From Alcaligenaceae bacterium (GTDB taxonomy: Bacteria > Pseudomonadota > Gammaproteobacteria > Burkholderiales > Burkholderiaceae_B), in assembly GCA_947378965.1 (NCBI GenBank), contig CANCMG010000019.1:1-51315 (forward strand): DNA of 51,315 nt, read 5' to 3'. Below the pieces are notes generated by a model that saw only the letters and a program-made list of their open reading frames with translations, was not told the DNA's origin and did not search any database. Below, in pieces: positions 42,246 to 51,315 of this stretch; the stretch's first letter is position 1, and each line of letters opens with the position of its first letter. The position numbers and the translations under genes are program-made.

Positions 42246-43454
42246 ATGAGACAGAAAAAAATGAAATTACCCCTCGAAGGCCTAAAAATCCTTGACCTTA
42301 GTCATGCTTTGGCGGGGCCGTTTTGCTCAACGATGCTGGCCGATTACGGCGCGCAAGTCATCAAAATCGAGCCGCCCGGTAAAGGAGATATTGCGCGCGC
42401 CTGGGGGACTAAGTTGCCTGGCGGTGAAACCGATTATTTTGTTGGGCTACATCGAAATAAACAAGGCATCGTGCTTGACTTAAAAAACGTTGAGGGTAAA
42501 GAGACCTTTTTGCGAATGGTCGAGCGCTGTGATGTGGTGCTTGAAAACTTTCGCCCAGGCACGCTTGTTAAGCTAGGGATTGATTATGAAGTGGCACGTA
42601 AGCGTAATCCAGGCATTATTTATTGTTCAATCTCAGGCTTTGGGCAAGATGGCCCTTACCGCGATCGCCCAGCACTTGACCTGATCGTGCAGGCCGAGAG
42701 CGGCATGATCAGCGCAACGGGCGACGAGGGTGGGCACGGCGCCCGTGCGGGCGTGTCGATTGCGGATCTGACTGCGGGCATGAATGCTGCCTTGGGGATC
42801 ATGATGGCCTTGCGTGCCAAAGACGCAACGGGCGTCGGGCAGTCGATCGATATCTCGATGCTCGAAGGGCAACTTTCCCTGTTGAGTACCATGATCGGTG
42901 ACTATTTCTCGACCGGTACGATTGCGGGGCCGATGGGTACCGCTTACAAGGCTTTGTTGCCGTACCAAACTTTTCGTACAAAAACGCAAGACCTGGCGTT
43001 GGCGGTGGGTAGCGATAAGTTATGGCTCGAGTTTTGCCCGCTGATCGGTTGCTCTGACATGACACATGATCCTCGGTTTGCGACGAATAGCGCGCGCATG
43101 CAAAATCGCAAAGCCTTGATTGACAGATTGCAAGAAGTCTTTCTGACGCGTAGCTTTGCTGAATGGGAAACCATCCTCGTGGGTGCTGGCATCCCGATGG
43201 GCTCGATCAATAACGTCAAGCAAGTCGTAGAGCACCCTCAGGTCGTCGCGCGCGGCGCAATCGTGGATATGGTGCATCCACGCGCCGGCAACGTGCGTGT
43301 GGTGGGTGTGCCGATTCGTATGTCGGCAACGCCGGGGTCGGTGCGTACTCCTTCGCCTTCTTTGGGTGAACACACTGAGGATGTACTTGCTGAGGTGCTG
43401 GGTATGACTACGAACGAAATCGAAACGCTTAGGGCCGCAGGCGGTTTGGGTTAG
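42246..43454 (+). CDS. Class III (CaiB/BaiF) CoA-transferase
   Basis: A 402-residue homodimeric CoA-transferase. Signatures are LKILDLSHALAGPFCSTMLA, YGAQVIKIEPPGKGDIARAW, RNKQGIVLDLKN and the aspartate that forms the acyl anhydride in RPALDLIVQAESGMISATG. Such enzymes swap CoA between a donor and a specific carboxylic acid. ATG 42261 is an alternative start. It lies 79 bases upstream of a Bug gene, a common pairing of transport and activation. The substrate is unknown. Confidence 0.92.
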   Translation: MRQKKMKLPLEGLKILDLSHALAGPFCSTMLADYGAQVIKIEPPGKGDIARAWGTKLPGGETDYFVGLHRNKQGIVLDLKNVEGKETFLRMVERCDVVLENFRPGTLVKLGIDYEVARKRNPGIIYCSISGFGQDGPYRDRPALDLIVQAESGMISATGDEGGHGARAGVSIADLTAGMNAALGIMMALRAKDATGVGQSIDISMLEGQLSLLSTMIGDYFSTGTIAGPMGTAYKALLPYQTFRTKTQDLALAVGSDKLWLEFCPLIGCSDMTHDPRFATNSARMQNRKALIDRLQEVFLTRSFAEWETILVGAGIPMGSINNVKQVVEHPQVVARGAIVDMVHPRAGNVRVVGVPIRMSATPGSVRTPSPSLGEHTEDVLAEVLGMTTNEIETLRAAGGLG

Positions 43455-43533
43455 GTCGTGATGACTTCCGTCTGAAGCTAGACGGGCACACTTAAAAAAT
43501 TGAAGCGTAGTTAGCCAACACGGGCGTGACCTC

Positions 43534-44574
43534 ATGAAAAAAATTGTTGAATCAATCTTTAACTTCACATTATTTCAAGCAGATAGCCGAGTGATCACTC
43601 GGGTAGCCCCTCGTATTTTGGCTGCGCTATTTGCGACCGTACCCCTGTTCTCGGCACTCAGCGTTCAGGCTCAGCCCTACCCAAACAAACCGATCCGTTT
43701 AATTGTGCCGTTTGCTCCGGGTGGTGTGACTGACGTCAGCGGGCGCATTGTTGCAACCGCACTTGCAAAGCGTTTGAATCAGCAAGTGATCGTTGAAAAC
43801 AAACCTGGCGCCTCGGGCAATATTGGTGCCCAATTGGTGTCTAAAGCCGCACCTGATGGCTATACGCTTTTGTTAGCGTTAGACGGTACGTTGGTGATTA
43901 ACCCGCATGTGTACGAACGCACCGGTTTTGATGCGTTACATGATTTTGCGCCGATTGCTAAGGTGGGCGACTCGATCATTATTATCGTGGCGCATCCTTC
44001 GGTTGGCGTCAAAACTTTGGCAGAGGTTGTTGCCTTGTCTAAATCCAATGGCAAGGGTCTTGAGTTTGGCACGTCTGGCACAGGCAGTATCACGCAGGTG
44101 GCCGGAGAACTGCTCAAGCAACGGTCAGGTGCGAACCTGGTGCATGTGCCTTACAAGGGTGGTGGTCCGGCAGCAGCCGATGTCGTGGCAGGGCACATTC
44201 CCTTGGCGTTTGCCTCGGCGTCGTCGGTCACGCAATTTCTTGAAACGGGCCGCCTGATTCCCATTGGTGTACCGAGCGCAAAGCGTTCGGTGGTCTTCCC
44301 AAATGTTCCAACGTTTACTGAAGCAGGCGTGCAAGGCGTTGAGTTAAATTCATGGGTTGGTGTGCTGGCGCCGGCCAATACGCCTGACGCAATCATCCGA
44401 CAACTCAATGCCGAAATCAATGCGGTGTTGGGTGAGCCTGAAGTCAAAACACAATTGCAGGGCTACGGCATTATCGCGGCCTCGGGCTCTGCAGCGGATT
44501 TTGCTGCTGAAATCAAGCGAGACTTCGACCTGTATGGTCCAGTCACTAAGCAAGCCGGGATCAAGGCAAATTGA
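43534..44574 (+). CDS. Bug/TctC-family binding protein next to CoA-transferase
   Basis: A 346-residue periplasmic protein. A long signal peptide (residues ~1-43, hydrophobic ILAALFATVPLFSALSV, cleavage near VQAQPYPN) precedes YPNKPIRLIVPFAPGGVTDV. Other marks are GASGNIGAQLVSKAAPDGYT, FGTSGTGSITQVAGELL, VHVPYKGGGPAAADVVAGHI and LAPANTPDAIIRQLNAEINA. Its stop codon lies within the left arm of a perfect 20-bp inverted repeat. It probably binds the acid that the CoA-transferase upstream activates. Confidence 0.92.
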   Translation: MKKIVESIFNFTLFQADSRVITRVAPRILAALFATVPLFSALSVQAQPYPNKPIRLIVPFAPGGVTDVSGRIVATALAKRLNQQVIVENKPGASGNIGAQLVSKAAPDGYTLLLALDGTLVINPHVYERTGFDALHDFAPIAKVGDSIIIIVAHPSVGVKTLAEVVALSKSNGKGLEFGTSGTGSITQVAGELLKQRSGANLVHVPYKGGGPAAADVVAGHIPLAFASASSVTQFLETGRLIPIGVPSAKRSVVFPNVPTFTEAGVQGVELNSWVGVLAPANTPDAIIRQLNAEINAVLGEPEVKTQLQGYGIIAASGSAADFAAEIKRDFDLYGPVTKQAGIKAN

Positions 44575-44647
44575 AAATAACCGATCGGTAAGAAAATAGT
44601 TTGAAAAGAGGCTTTTCTTTAAAATAATACCGATCGGTTATTTTCAA
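44571..44647. repeat. 20-bp perfect inverted repeat between convergent genes
   Basis: The arms at 44571-44590 and 44628-44647 are fully complementary, with 37 bases between them containing a smaller GAAAAG/CTTTTC hairpin. Each arm includes the ten-base palindrome ACCGATCGGT, a pattern seen in TetR-family operators. The left arm contains the Bug stop codon. It could be a bidirectional terminator for the Bug and MFS genes, or a pair of operators. Confidence 0.65.
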
Positions 44648-44719
44648 TTTGATCTGTGCCAGTTGCTCGAGACACCCTCAGTCGTGAAATACGAAGCGGA
44701 TATTTTTGAGCTAACGAAC

Positions 44720-45916
44720 CTAACAGGATAGCGTGGTATCTGTTTTGGCCGGGTGCTGCGGCAAGCGAAGTGAAAGGATCATACCGGCTACATTCACGAC
44801 AGCTGCGATCCAAATCGAGGATTTGTAGCTATTGCTCCAGTCAAACAACCAACCCGCTAAGACGGGCAGGCATACTGCAGCGATACACCAGCCAATATAC
44901 AGTCGGCTAGCGACCACGCCAAACTGAGTCGTAGGCCAGTGCATGCCGATACCGCCTGCGGCCGAGCCCGAGACAAAGCCGTAGCCCATGCCGACCATTG
45001 CAAGCGCAAACAAGGCAACGTGTGGATTAGGCCATAGGGTGAGCATCAAGGCGCCAGTCAATGACCATATGTGGGCCGCACCCATGACTTGTCGAAGGCT
45101 AAAGCGATCCATCAACCAGCCGCCTGTAATGCGCGCGCTGGCGATCATGCCCGTGATAAACGAGGTCGCGCCAATTGCGAATTGACTGCCGCCGCCATAC
45201 GACTGAACGATCCCGGCGGCTTGACTCATTACCATCAGGCCTGCCGAGGCGGCCAAAAAAAACACGATGGCGATCTTGAAAAACAGGGGCCATTGAATCA
45301 TGCCCAGGTACATCGCATCTGCATCGGCCTTACGATCTGCGGTGATAGCGGTAGTCGTTGATACTTTGGGGATATGGCTTCGTAAGCCGGTCAGCCATAC
45401 CGCGACAAGGCCACTTAAAAAAACCACGAGCGCTAGATTCAACAAAGTCTGGCGCAAACCCATGACCTCAACAGACCAGCCCAGCAAGGGTGCACCAATC
45501 ATCGCGCCCAAAGGATATAGGCCAACAACATAGCCATTGACTAAGCCGCGACGTTTGGTTGGCGCAAGATTGACAATCTGTTGCGCGGTTGTAAACGCCG
45601 TGCCACCACCCAAACCAAAGAGAATTCCGTACCCAAACATCAGCGACCAAAAACCCTGCGCTTGAGAGGCAAGCGCTAGGCCCGCGGCGCCCGTGACACA
45701 GGTGAGAATCAGCACGGCCCCGGTCGATAAGCGGGTATACAGCACAGGTGCAATATTCATCCCAGTCGCAAACATGATGGTCGACAGGCCGAACACCATC
45801 CCCATATCAGAGCGCGTCAGCGAAAGCATTGCCTCCATCGACTTTAGAAACACACTGAAGGCGTAGATCGTGCCAAAGGGAAGGTTGGCAAAGGTGGCAG
45901 CTAGGATGAGGCGCAT
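44720..45916 (-). CDS. MFS transporter (OFA/monocarboxylate-like)
   Basis: A 398-residue inner-membrane permease with 12 predicted helices. LPFGTIYAFSVFLKSM resembles the oxalate/formate antiporter branch. Further motifs are YGILFGLGGGTAFTTAQQIV and LVNGYVVGLYPLGAMIGAPL in the N-half and MVGMGYGFVSGSAAGGIGMH in the C-half. It probably exchanges or takes up a small organic anion. It lies 88 bases after the aminotransferase gene, likely in the same operon. Confidence 0.87.
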   Translation of the reverse strand: MRLILAATFANLPFGTIYAFSVFLKSMEAMLSLTRSDMGMVFGLSTIMFATGMNIAPVLYTRLSTGAVLILTCVTGAAGLALASQAQGFWSLMFGYGILFGLGGGTAFTTAQQIVNLAPTKRRGLVNGYVVGLYPLGAMIGAPLLGWSVEVMGLRQTLLNLALVVFLSGLVAVWLTGLRSHIPKVSTTTAITADRKADADAMYLGMIQWPLFFKIAIVFFLAASAGLMVMSQAAGIVQSYGGGSQFAIGATSFITGMIASARITGGWLMDRFSLRQVMGAAHIWSLTGALMLTLWPNPHVALFALAMVGMGYGFVSGSAAGGIGMHWPTTQFGVVASRLYIGWCIAAVCLPVLAGWLFDWSNSYKSSIWIAAVVNVAGMILSLRLPQHPAKTDTTLSC

Positions 45917-46003
45917 GAATGGATTCTTATTCTTTTAATGTGCGTTGACGATGACGAGTAAATGGTTTGCGCAATCAGCTCGCTCGCTCAAACAATCACC
46001 CTG

Positions 46004-47209
46004 CTATTTAAAATGTGCTGCAGAAATATGCTGCGTCAGCATCCACTCGCGGGCCGCTGTAAGCACGACCTGAACTTCATCCGCGGTGTTATACAAATGA
46101 AAAGAAAAGCGCAGACGTGCTTGACGCTGCGAAACGCGGATATTTTTTGTCATTAAAAAATCAGACAACGCAACAAATAATTGTCTTTGCTCAGTCGTCG
46201 GCTTTCGCAGCCCCATCAAGACGAGATGAGAGCGATGGCGCTCGTCGCCGCCACTTAAGATGGGCAATCCCATGGCGCGCAAACCCTCATCGAGCAACTT
46301 TGCGAGTTGCAGTACGTGCTGCTCAATCACCGGAACAGTGATAGCTTTTAAGATACCAATTGAAGCCACCGCAGCACTGGCCGAACTATAGTTATAGCTG
46401 CCAGAGTCAAATCTTTTAGCGCCGGGCATGAGTTGGTAAGAGCTGTCTCCTTGGTCTCCCTCGTGAGCATTACCCAGGTCAATGCTGTAGCGCCCCAGAT
46501 ATGTTGGATGCAGACTGTCCGCAAGGGCGCGGCGGATATAAAGAAAGCCGAGCCCGTAGGGGCCGCAGAGATATTTGCTTGCTCCGACAACTAAGCCATC
46601 AATATTGCATGCGAGAACATCGATATCGAGCGCACCTACCGATTGTGCGGCATCGACGAGCAAGGTGACCCCACGCGCCTGACAAAGTTGCCCTAAGGCA
46701 GCCAAGTCTGTGCGAGCACCCGTAGAAAACGTGACCGAAGAGACGATGACTAACCGTGTGTGCGAATCAATCGCTTGGGCAATTGCCTCTACAGAGATCG
46801 AGAGATCAGGCCCTGCCTCGACCATTCTGACTTCAATGCCATGACGCTGCCTCATGTTGTAAAGAGCGTAGACGCCATTTGGATGCTCGACCTCTTTTGA
46901 GACGATCGCGTTATCGCCCGCCTTCCAGGGAAGGGCTGTCACGAATATATTCAGCCCATCGGTGACGTTACGGGTGAGTGTGATTTCATCGTGTGTCGCA
47001 CCCACAAGCGAGGCAAAGCTTTCGCATGCTTGTCTCTCTGCATCAAAGACTAGGTCCGTTTCTTTTGCAACGCCTGCGATACGGGCCTCGTAATATTGCA
47101 GAGCGGCGTCGCGTGCGGTAGTGGGTAATAAGCCACGCGCTGAATTTTCGAGATAAATACAGCCTGCAGCTCCGGGGAATAACAGCCGCGCCTTTTCTAT
47201 TGTTGTCAT
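46004..47209 (-). CDS. Class V aminotransferase-family PLP enzyme
   Basis: A 401-residue fold-type I PLP enzyme. It begins MTTIEKARLLFPGA from ATG 47209; a longer start at 47254 adds 15 unsupported residues. CIYLENSARGLLP binds cofactor, TRNVTDGLNIFVTALPW follows, SVTFSTGARTDLAALGQLC and VDAAQSVGALDIDV contain the pyridine-contacting Asp, and GASKYLCGPYGLGFLYI carries the PLP lysine. It resembles isopenicillin N epimerase or cysteine desulfurase-like proteins, which act on an amino acid. The exact reaction is unknown. Confidence 0.88.
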   Translation of the reverse strand: MTTIEKARLLFPGAAGCIYLENSARGLLPTTARDAALQYYEARIAGVAKETDLVFDAERQACESFASLVGATHDEITLTRNVTDGLNIFVTALPWKAGDNAIVSKEVEHPNGVYALYNMRQRHGIEVRMVEAGPDLSISVEAIAQAIDSHTRLVIVSSVTFSTGARTDLAALGQLCQARGVTLLVDAAQSVGALDIDVLACNIDGLVVGASKYLCGPYGLGFLYIRRALADSLHPTYLGRYSIDLGNAHEGDQGDSSYQLMPGAKRFDSGSYNYSSASAAVASIGILKAITVPVIEQHVLQLAKLLDEGLRAMGLPILSGGDERHRSHLVLMGLRKPTTEQRQLFVALSDFLMTKNIRVSQRQARLRFSFHLYNTADEVQVVLTAAREWMLTQHISAAHFK

Positions 47210-47451
47210 GTTTACTCTATTTGAATTTTGGCTTCGCTTACAGCGGATTCCCATTTTGAGAGTTCAGTGGCAATATGTTTAGAGAATACTTGAGGCGTTG
47301 AATTTATTGCCTAAAACTTTTGGTTGGTCGAATCAGTCGGATTTGACCTATTTGTAGCTAATTCGCTACAAAGTCCATGAGCGTTTGATCGTACCAATAT
47401 AAACTAAATCCTTGATGCCAATCAGCTAGGTCGTGTTGAAAAGGATTCGAG

Positions 47452-48129
47452 TTGAAGTTATATATCGCAAATAAAAACTATTCGTCTTGGTCGCTGAGGC
47501 CCTGGGTGCTGTTGCAAGCACGGGGAATTGCTTTCGAGGAGGTGTTGATGCCCTTTGCAGCCAACTCGCAACAGTCAACCTTTAAAGGCCTCTCGCCGAC
47601 AGGTAAAGTGCCCTGTCTTGAAACGAACGGCATGTTGATATGGGATTCGCTGGCAATCTGTGAGTATCTGGCCGAGCAATATCCGGGTTGTTGGTCCGCC
47701 GAGGTGACTGCGCGTGCTTGGGCACGTAGCGCGGCAGCCGAAATGCATTCTGGGTTTCAGACGCTGCGTAGCCTGTGTCCGATGAATTGCGGTATTCGTG
47801 TAGCGCTTGAGAAAATCGACGAAGGCTTGCGGGCAGACGTTGATCGTATCGACGCCCTGTGGCTTGAGGGGCTTAACAAATTTGGTGGCCCCTATCTTGC
47901 AGGTAAAGAGTATGGAATCGTTGACGCGTTTTTTGCGCCTGTTATTTTCAGAGTGCAGAGTTATGGCTTGCAGCTCAGTCCGCGGTCGCAGTCGTATGTT
48001 GAAAGGATGTTGAGCCTGCCAAGCATGCAACGTTGGTATGCAGAGGCTTTGGTTGAAACTTGGCGCAAGCCAGAGTACGAGCAGGCTGCTGTGGCACACG
48101 GAAAAATCGTGCGCGATTTTAGAGTGTGA
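47452..48129 (+). CDS. Glutathione S-transferase family protein
   Basis: A 225-residue cytoplasmic enzyme. TTG at 47452 is the start, supported by AAAGGA six bases upstream and by the thioredoxin-fold MKLYIANKNYSSWSLRPWVL directly after. A catalytic Ser is probable in NYSSWS. LSPTGKVPCLETNGMLIWDS contacts glutathione. The C-terminal helical domain contains FGGPYLAGKEYGIVDAFFAP. The substrate is unknown; it may detoxify electrophilic intermediates. It is convergent with the pirin gene. Confidence 0.9.
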   Translation: MKLYIANKNYSSWSLRPWVLLQARGIAFEEVLMPFAANSQQSTFKGLSPTGKVPCLETNGMLIWDSLAICEYLAEQYPGCWSAEVTARAWARSAAAEMHSGFQTLRSLCPMNCGIRVALEKIDEGLRADVDRIDALWLEGLNKFGGPYLAGKEYGIVDAFFAPVIFRVQSYGLQLSPRSQSYVERMLSLPSMQRWYAEALVETWRKPEYEQAAVAHGKIVRDFRV

Positions 48130-48246
48130 GATCCAGCTATATATCGCACGCGGGTCGCCAGGCCTGTGAGCGCGTGCCTCGCCTAGACGTCAAGGGGTCA
48201 AAGCAGAGCTGAATGTTTCGAAGGTTGTATATCGTAGGTGGCTGGC

Positions 48247-48948
48247 TTAAGCCGCCAGGTCAAAAATCAGCACTTCAGCATTGTGACCGTCTGTTAAGTT
48301 CAGCGCGGTTTCGTCCGAGACAAATAAGGCGTCGCCCGCGCTCAGACTGATGTCATTCACCTTAAGCTCGCCTTTGATCAGGTGGACGTAGGCTTTACGA
48401 GTTGAGTCAAGCGTGAGGCTTGCTGTTTGGGTCTGCTCAAACAAGCCCGCATAAAGTTTGGCATCAGCATAAATCTTGACGGCATCGTCCTTGCCCTCAG
48501 CAGACGCAATCAAAACGAGTGCACCTTGTTTGTTTTGCGAAGGTACAGTCTTTTGCTCGTAACTTGGTTTCACATTCTGCTGGTTAGGCATAATCCAAAT
48601 CTGCAAAAAGTGAGTCTGTTGCCCTGCCGCGTGATTGAATTCACTATGCCGCACACCGGTGCCAGCACTCATGCGCTGCACATCGCCTGGTGGGATGCCC
48701 TTGACATTGCCCAGGCTGTCACGATGCGCCAATTCACCTGCGAGCACGTAGCTAATGATCTCCATATTTTGGTGACCGTGTTCGCCAAAACCTTTGCCCG
48801 CTTCAATACGATCTTCATTGATGACGCGCAGATTACCCCAGCCCATAAACTCGGCATCGCGGTAACCGGCAAACGAAAAAGAGTGAAAACTTTTCAGCCA
48901 GCCATGATCGGCGTAGCCGCGGTCTTGAGATTTTCTGAGAGTTAGCAT
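48247..48948 (-). CDS. Pirin-family bicupin protein (YhhW-like)
   Basis: A 233-residue bicupin. The metal site is in the N-terminal cupin: LKSFHSFSFAGYRDAEFMGW, FGEHGHQNMEIISYVLAGEL with the His-His-Glu-His set, then GTGVRHSEFNHAAGQQTHFL. The C-terminal cupin (residues ~145-233) is diverged. E. coli YhhW of this class has quercetinase activity in vitro. It could be a dioxygenase or regulator. It stands alone. Confidence 0.92.
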   Translation of the reverse strand: MLTLRKSQDRGYADHGWLKSFHSFSFAGYRDAEFMGWGNLRVINEDRIEAGKGFGEHGHQNMEIISYVLAGELAHRDSLGNVKGIPPGDVQRMSAGTGVRHSEFNHAAGQQTHFLQIWIMPNQQNVKPSYEQKTVPSQNKQGALVLIASAEGKDDAVKIYADAKLYAGLFEQTQTASLTLDSTRKAYVHLIKGELKVNDISLSAGDALFVSDETALNLTDGHNAEVLIFDLAA

Positions 48949-49039
48949 GACAAAGCCTGTTTGTTACATCCAGAAACACATGTGCCGGATGAATTCAGGC
49001 ATTGTAGAGGCACTGTTATTGATACAAAGCGAGACGTCT

Positions 49040-49162
49040 ATGCGCCTATCTATCAACACCGTCGACATCATCCAAGCGGCAAAGTCAGATTCGTGGGATA
49101 CCTTTTTTGTCGCGCAAGCTGCCGCTATTATTCCGAAGGATTTTCTTTCAAAAATCGAATGA
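49040..49162 (+). pseudogene. Possible VapB/AbrB-type antitoxin fragment
   Basis: A 40-residue frame from ATG 49040 ends SDSWDTFFVAQAAAI and PKDFLSKIE. This resembles the toxin-binding tail of AbrB/SpoVT-type VapB antitoxins, but the DNA-binding N-terminus is absent and no toxin follows. The rest of the gap 48949-49276 holds no recognisable feature. Confidence 0.3.
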
Positions 49163-49276
49163 GAACAAGATTTAGAACAGCGAGACCCCTTCGAGGGCTG
49201 GTCCGAGTGATCCAGTGCACACTTGAGATAAATGAGAGCAGATTTTTATAAGCTATCCGCATCGGCCCTCTGAGGT

Positions 49277-51052
49277 TTAGCTGCGCGGTATCAACCCTTC
49301 TTCAATTGCCTTAATCTGCATCGCCACGTAACGCGAATAGATTCTGCAGTTGGTAAAGCTGCCGCCGACAAACCACAAGCCTTCTTGCGCGGTGCGACGC
49401 CACATGTTGTTCATTTCGCCATCTGGCGCAATGCCCCAAACAGGGCCGACCTTTTGGGCGATTTCGTTGCCAAGCAATTCTTTGACGACCACTTCTTGGG
49501 GCACGTAGCCTGTTCCCATGATCAGCAAGTCAGCCGGCTTGATTGAGCCATCTTTCATGAGAGCGCCTTCGGGTGCGAAGCGCTCGATCTGATCAAATTG
49601 CACTAAGCCAATATCACCACTCACAATCAGTTCTGAGCAACCTGCGTTCAGATAATAGCCACCGTAACGCGTACGAATCTTCATTTGGTAGCCGGTGTCT
49701 TCGTCGCCCTTGTCCCACTTAAAGCCGCGAGCAATCAAGCCCTCGATCAGCTCTTTATCCAAGTCGATCATACGAGCCGTGACTTGTTTGAAATTGCGTT
49801 TGGCAACCGGCAGAGTGTTGATACTTGACAATAAATCGCCGTCATCAATCGTGATGCCGTCGTATAGGGCATAGGTGAGGTGCAAGCTCGGGTCAATACT
49901 CACCACGGTGGTTGAGCCGCGCTGAATAATCGTTGTGTCTGCACCGTTGCTATGCAGGTCTTGCGCCACATCGTGCGCGCTTGTGCCCGTGCCCAACACC
50001 AGCGCTTTTTTGCCGCTCCAGGCAGCGCCGCTTGAGAAGGCGCTAGTGTGCATCACCTCGCCTTTAAAGTCTTTGAGCCCTGGAAGATCAGGCATGCTTG
50101 GTTTGCCCACCAAGCCGTTCGCAAAAATTAAATGACGCGGGCGCACGGTACGCTCGGTACCATCATTGTTGCGCAGCACAGCTGTCCAGCGCGCTTCGCT
50201 CTCATCGTACGTGGCGCTGCCAAGCTCGGTATTGGTCCAGTTATTGATCTCCATCGTTTGCGCATAGACTTCAAGCCAGTTACCCAGCATGTCTTTAGGC
50301 AGGTACGAAGGCCAGTGCGGTGGAAACGGCAGATGCGGCAAATTATTGAGATCGGTGATGTTGTGTAAGGCCAGCGAGTGATAGCGCTTGCGCCAGCTAT
50401 CACCAATGCGTGGATATTTGTCGATCAGTAAGGTATCGATCCCTAACAAGACAAGCGATGCTGCGATGCTCAGACCAGACTGACCACCGCCAACGATCAA
50501 AACGGTAGGTTCGCGATCGTTGTAGGCCTGGCTTTCAAGGCGTTGATCTTGCCAGTTGGTGCCACCAAAGTTACGCGAATAGGCTGCACCCGTCGGGCGG
50601 CGTTTGCCGGTTTGCTCTTCAAAGCCTGTGAGCTCATTCAGGCTGGTAAGCAGTTGAAAGGCTTTTGAGGGATCGCTCGCCAGCAGGCGAAGTACGCCAT
50701 AGCAGTGGCCGATGTCGGTTTCAAACTGAAACAAGACTTCGAGTACGTCGACCCCAATCCGCTTAAGTCGACGAGGGCCTTGACGACCTTCGGCCAGTTT
50801 AAAGTCGCGCGCCTTGACGCTTGCTTGCTTGATCAAGATCAGGTCTGCGATATTGTCGACGCCTTCGCTTGGGGTGATCGACCAGGTAAAGGCAAACAAG
50901 TCGCGCCAGTGGCAGTCGGCGTCAAACAGCGCGGCGATACCTGGTTTGTCTAGATGCGTGAGCGCAGCCCCAAACTGACTCAGCCATTGTGTGGCAAGGG
51001 CATGATCGGGCGTATTCGGCGCGGCAATAAAGGTTGGTTGGCCAAGGTTCAT
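49277..51052 (-). CDS. Flavin-containing monooxygenase with N-terminal NTF2-like domain
   Basis: A 591-residue cytoplasmic enzyme. Residues ~20-150 form an NTF2/SnoaL-like domain (LFDADCHWRDLFAFTWSITP). Then the FAD motif VLIVGGGQSGLSIAASL is at ~184-200, the Baeyer-Villiger-like YPRIGDSWRKRYHSLALHNI, the NADP-binding ALVLGTGTSAHDVAQDLHSN, and DLLIMGTGYVPQE near the end. This arrangement is seen in class B monooxygenases acting on ketones, amines or sulfides. It has its own promoter opposite the partial gene at 51177. Confidence 0.92.
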   Translation of the reverse strand: MNLGQPTFIAAPNTPDHALATQWLSQFGAALTHLDKPGIAALFDADCHWRDLFAFTWSITPSEGVDNIADLILIKQASVKARDFKLAEGRQGPRRLKRIGVDVLEVLFQFETDIGHCYGVLRLLASDPSKAFQLLTSLNELTGFEEQTGKRRPTGAAYSRNFGGTNWQDQRLESQAYNDREPTVLIVGGGQSGLSIAASLVLLGIDTLLIDKYPRIGDSWRKRYHSLALHNITDLNNLPHLPFPPHWPSYLPKDMLGNWLEVYAQTMEINNWTNTELGSATYDESEARWTAVLRNNDGTERTVRPRHLIFANGLVGKPSMPDLPGLKDFKGEVMHTSAFSSGAAWSGKKALVLGTGTSAHDVAQDLHSNGADTTIIQRGSTTVVSIDPSLHLTYALYDGITIDDGDLLSSINTLPVAKRNFKQVTARMIDLDKELIEGLIARGFKWDKGDEDTGYQMKIRTRYGGYYLNAGCSELIVSGDIGLVQFDQIERFAPEGALMKDGSIKPADLLIMGTGYVPQEVVVKELLGNEIAQKVGPVWGIAPDGEMNNMWRRTAQEGLWFVGGSFTNCRIYSRYVAMQIKAIEEGLIPRS

Positions 51053-51176
51053 AAAAGCTGTCTCGTTAATTTTTGTTTGATAGTGAAAGAGTATTACATT
51101 TACTTACCCTTTTCTACTTGTTCGTTGGCGTGTGGGTCGGTAGAGTGCTCACTATGCGAAACTTGCAGAGGTAAAA

Positions 51177-51315
51177 ATGGCTTTTCGAACGGTGAATACA
51201 GTGTTGAACGCAAGGTTGGAGGCGGCTGAGGCGCGCACAGATGCTCGCGTGGCTGATCTTAAAGGGGAAATCAATGCTCTTTCAGAGAAAGTGGCTGGTA
51301 TGGACGCCCGCATGG
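51177..51315 (+). CDS. Coiled-coil protein, cut by the window edge
   Basis: ATG 51177 follows an AGAGG ribosome-binding site. The first 46 residues (MAFRTVNTVLNARLEAAEAR, then ADLKGEINALSEKVAGMDAR) form heptads rich in Ala, Leu and charged residues, predicting a coiled coil. The rest is outside the window, so the family cannot be named. It diverges from the flavin monooxygenase gene. Confidence 0.6.
   Translation, partial: MAFRTVNTVLNARLEAAEARTDARVADLKGEINALSEKVAGMDARM

Overview
The window looks like chromosomal DNA of a betaproteobacterium, most likely Burkholderiales. The main reason is the number of Bug/TctC-type periplasmic binding proteins (four intact, one with an internal deletion, one fragment), a family greatly expanded in that order. 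A kup/kdpDE-type potassium locus and many acyl-CoA catabolic genes fit the same group. Base composition looks moderate. I cannot name the genus. No rRNA, tRNA, CRISPR array or intact insertion sequence was seen.

Region 1 (1-3135) is an accessory scrapyard: a decayed carboxymuconolactone-decarboxylase-like fragment, a Doc-type toxin-antitoxin pair, a small helix-turn-helix gene, a winged-helix/nucleotidyltransferase gene followed by a truncated HEPN gene, then fragments of a Bug gene and a VOC gene. Region 2 (3194-7980) is an acyl-CoA catabolic operon: Bug protein, internally deleted Bug gene, enoyl-CoA hydratase, two acyl-CoA dehydrogenases and a broken CoA-binding ligase. Region 3 (8042-15177) holds a cobalt-type nitrile hydratase alpha/beta pair, a small membrane protein, a sulfatase with an outer-membrane barrel gene, and a c-type cytochrome next to a cytochrome/beta-propeller fusion.

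Region 4 (15358-25434) is the most unusual. It starts with a second copy of the winged-helix fragment abutting a highly structured intergenic RNA candidate. That candidate looks like an IscB-type omega (HEARO) RNA whose partner gene is cut off after a few codons. Next come a methyltransferase, a two-gene operon of a PE_PGRS-like glycine-rich autotransporter and a second methyltransferase, an FkbM methyltransferase and a membrane O-acyltransferase. Together these look like a cell-surface modification island.

Region 5 (25594-37837) has thioredoxin 2 and then two divergent catabolic operons around a palindromic operator at 31908-31923. Leftward are enoyl-CoA hydratase, SDR, CoA-transferase A/B, nitronate monooxygenase-like flavoprotein, MaoC hydratase and a Bug protein. 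Rightward are a cysteine-less thiolase-fold enzyme, its DUF35 partner, a duplicated alpha/beta-barrel protein, an MBL hydrolase, a Bug protein and a fused CoA-transferase. They appear to import, CoA-activate and beta-oxidise an unidentified carboxylic acid.

Region 6 (37841-51315) holds kup with kdpE and a frameshifted, N-terminally short kdpD; a class III CoA-transferase with a Bug gene; an MFS permease with a class V aminotransferase; a GST; a pirin; a flavin monooxygenase; and the start of a coiled-coil gene cut by the window edge. Functions are assigned by motif recognition only; no database search was run.
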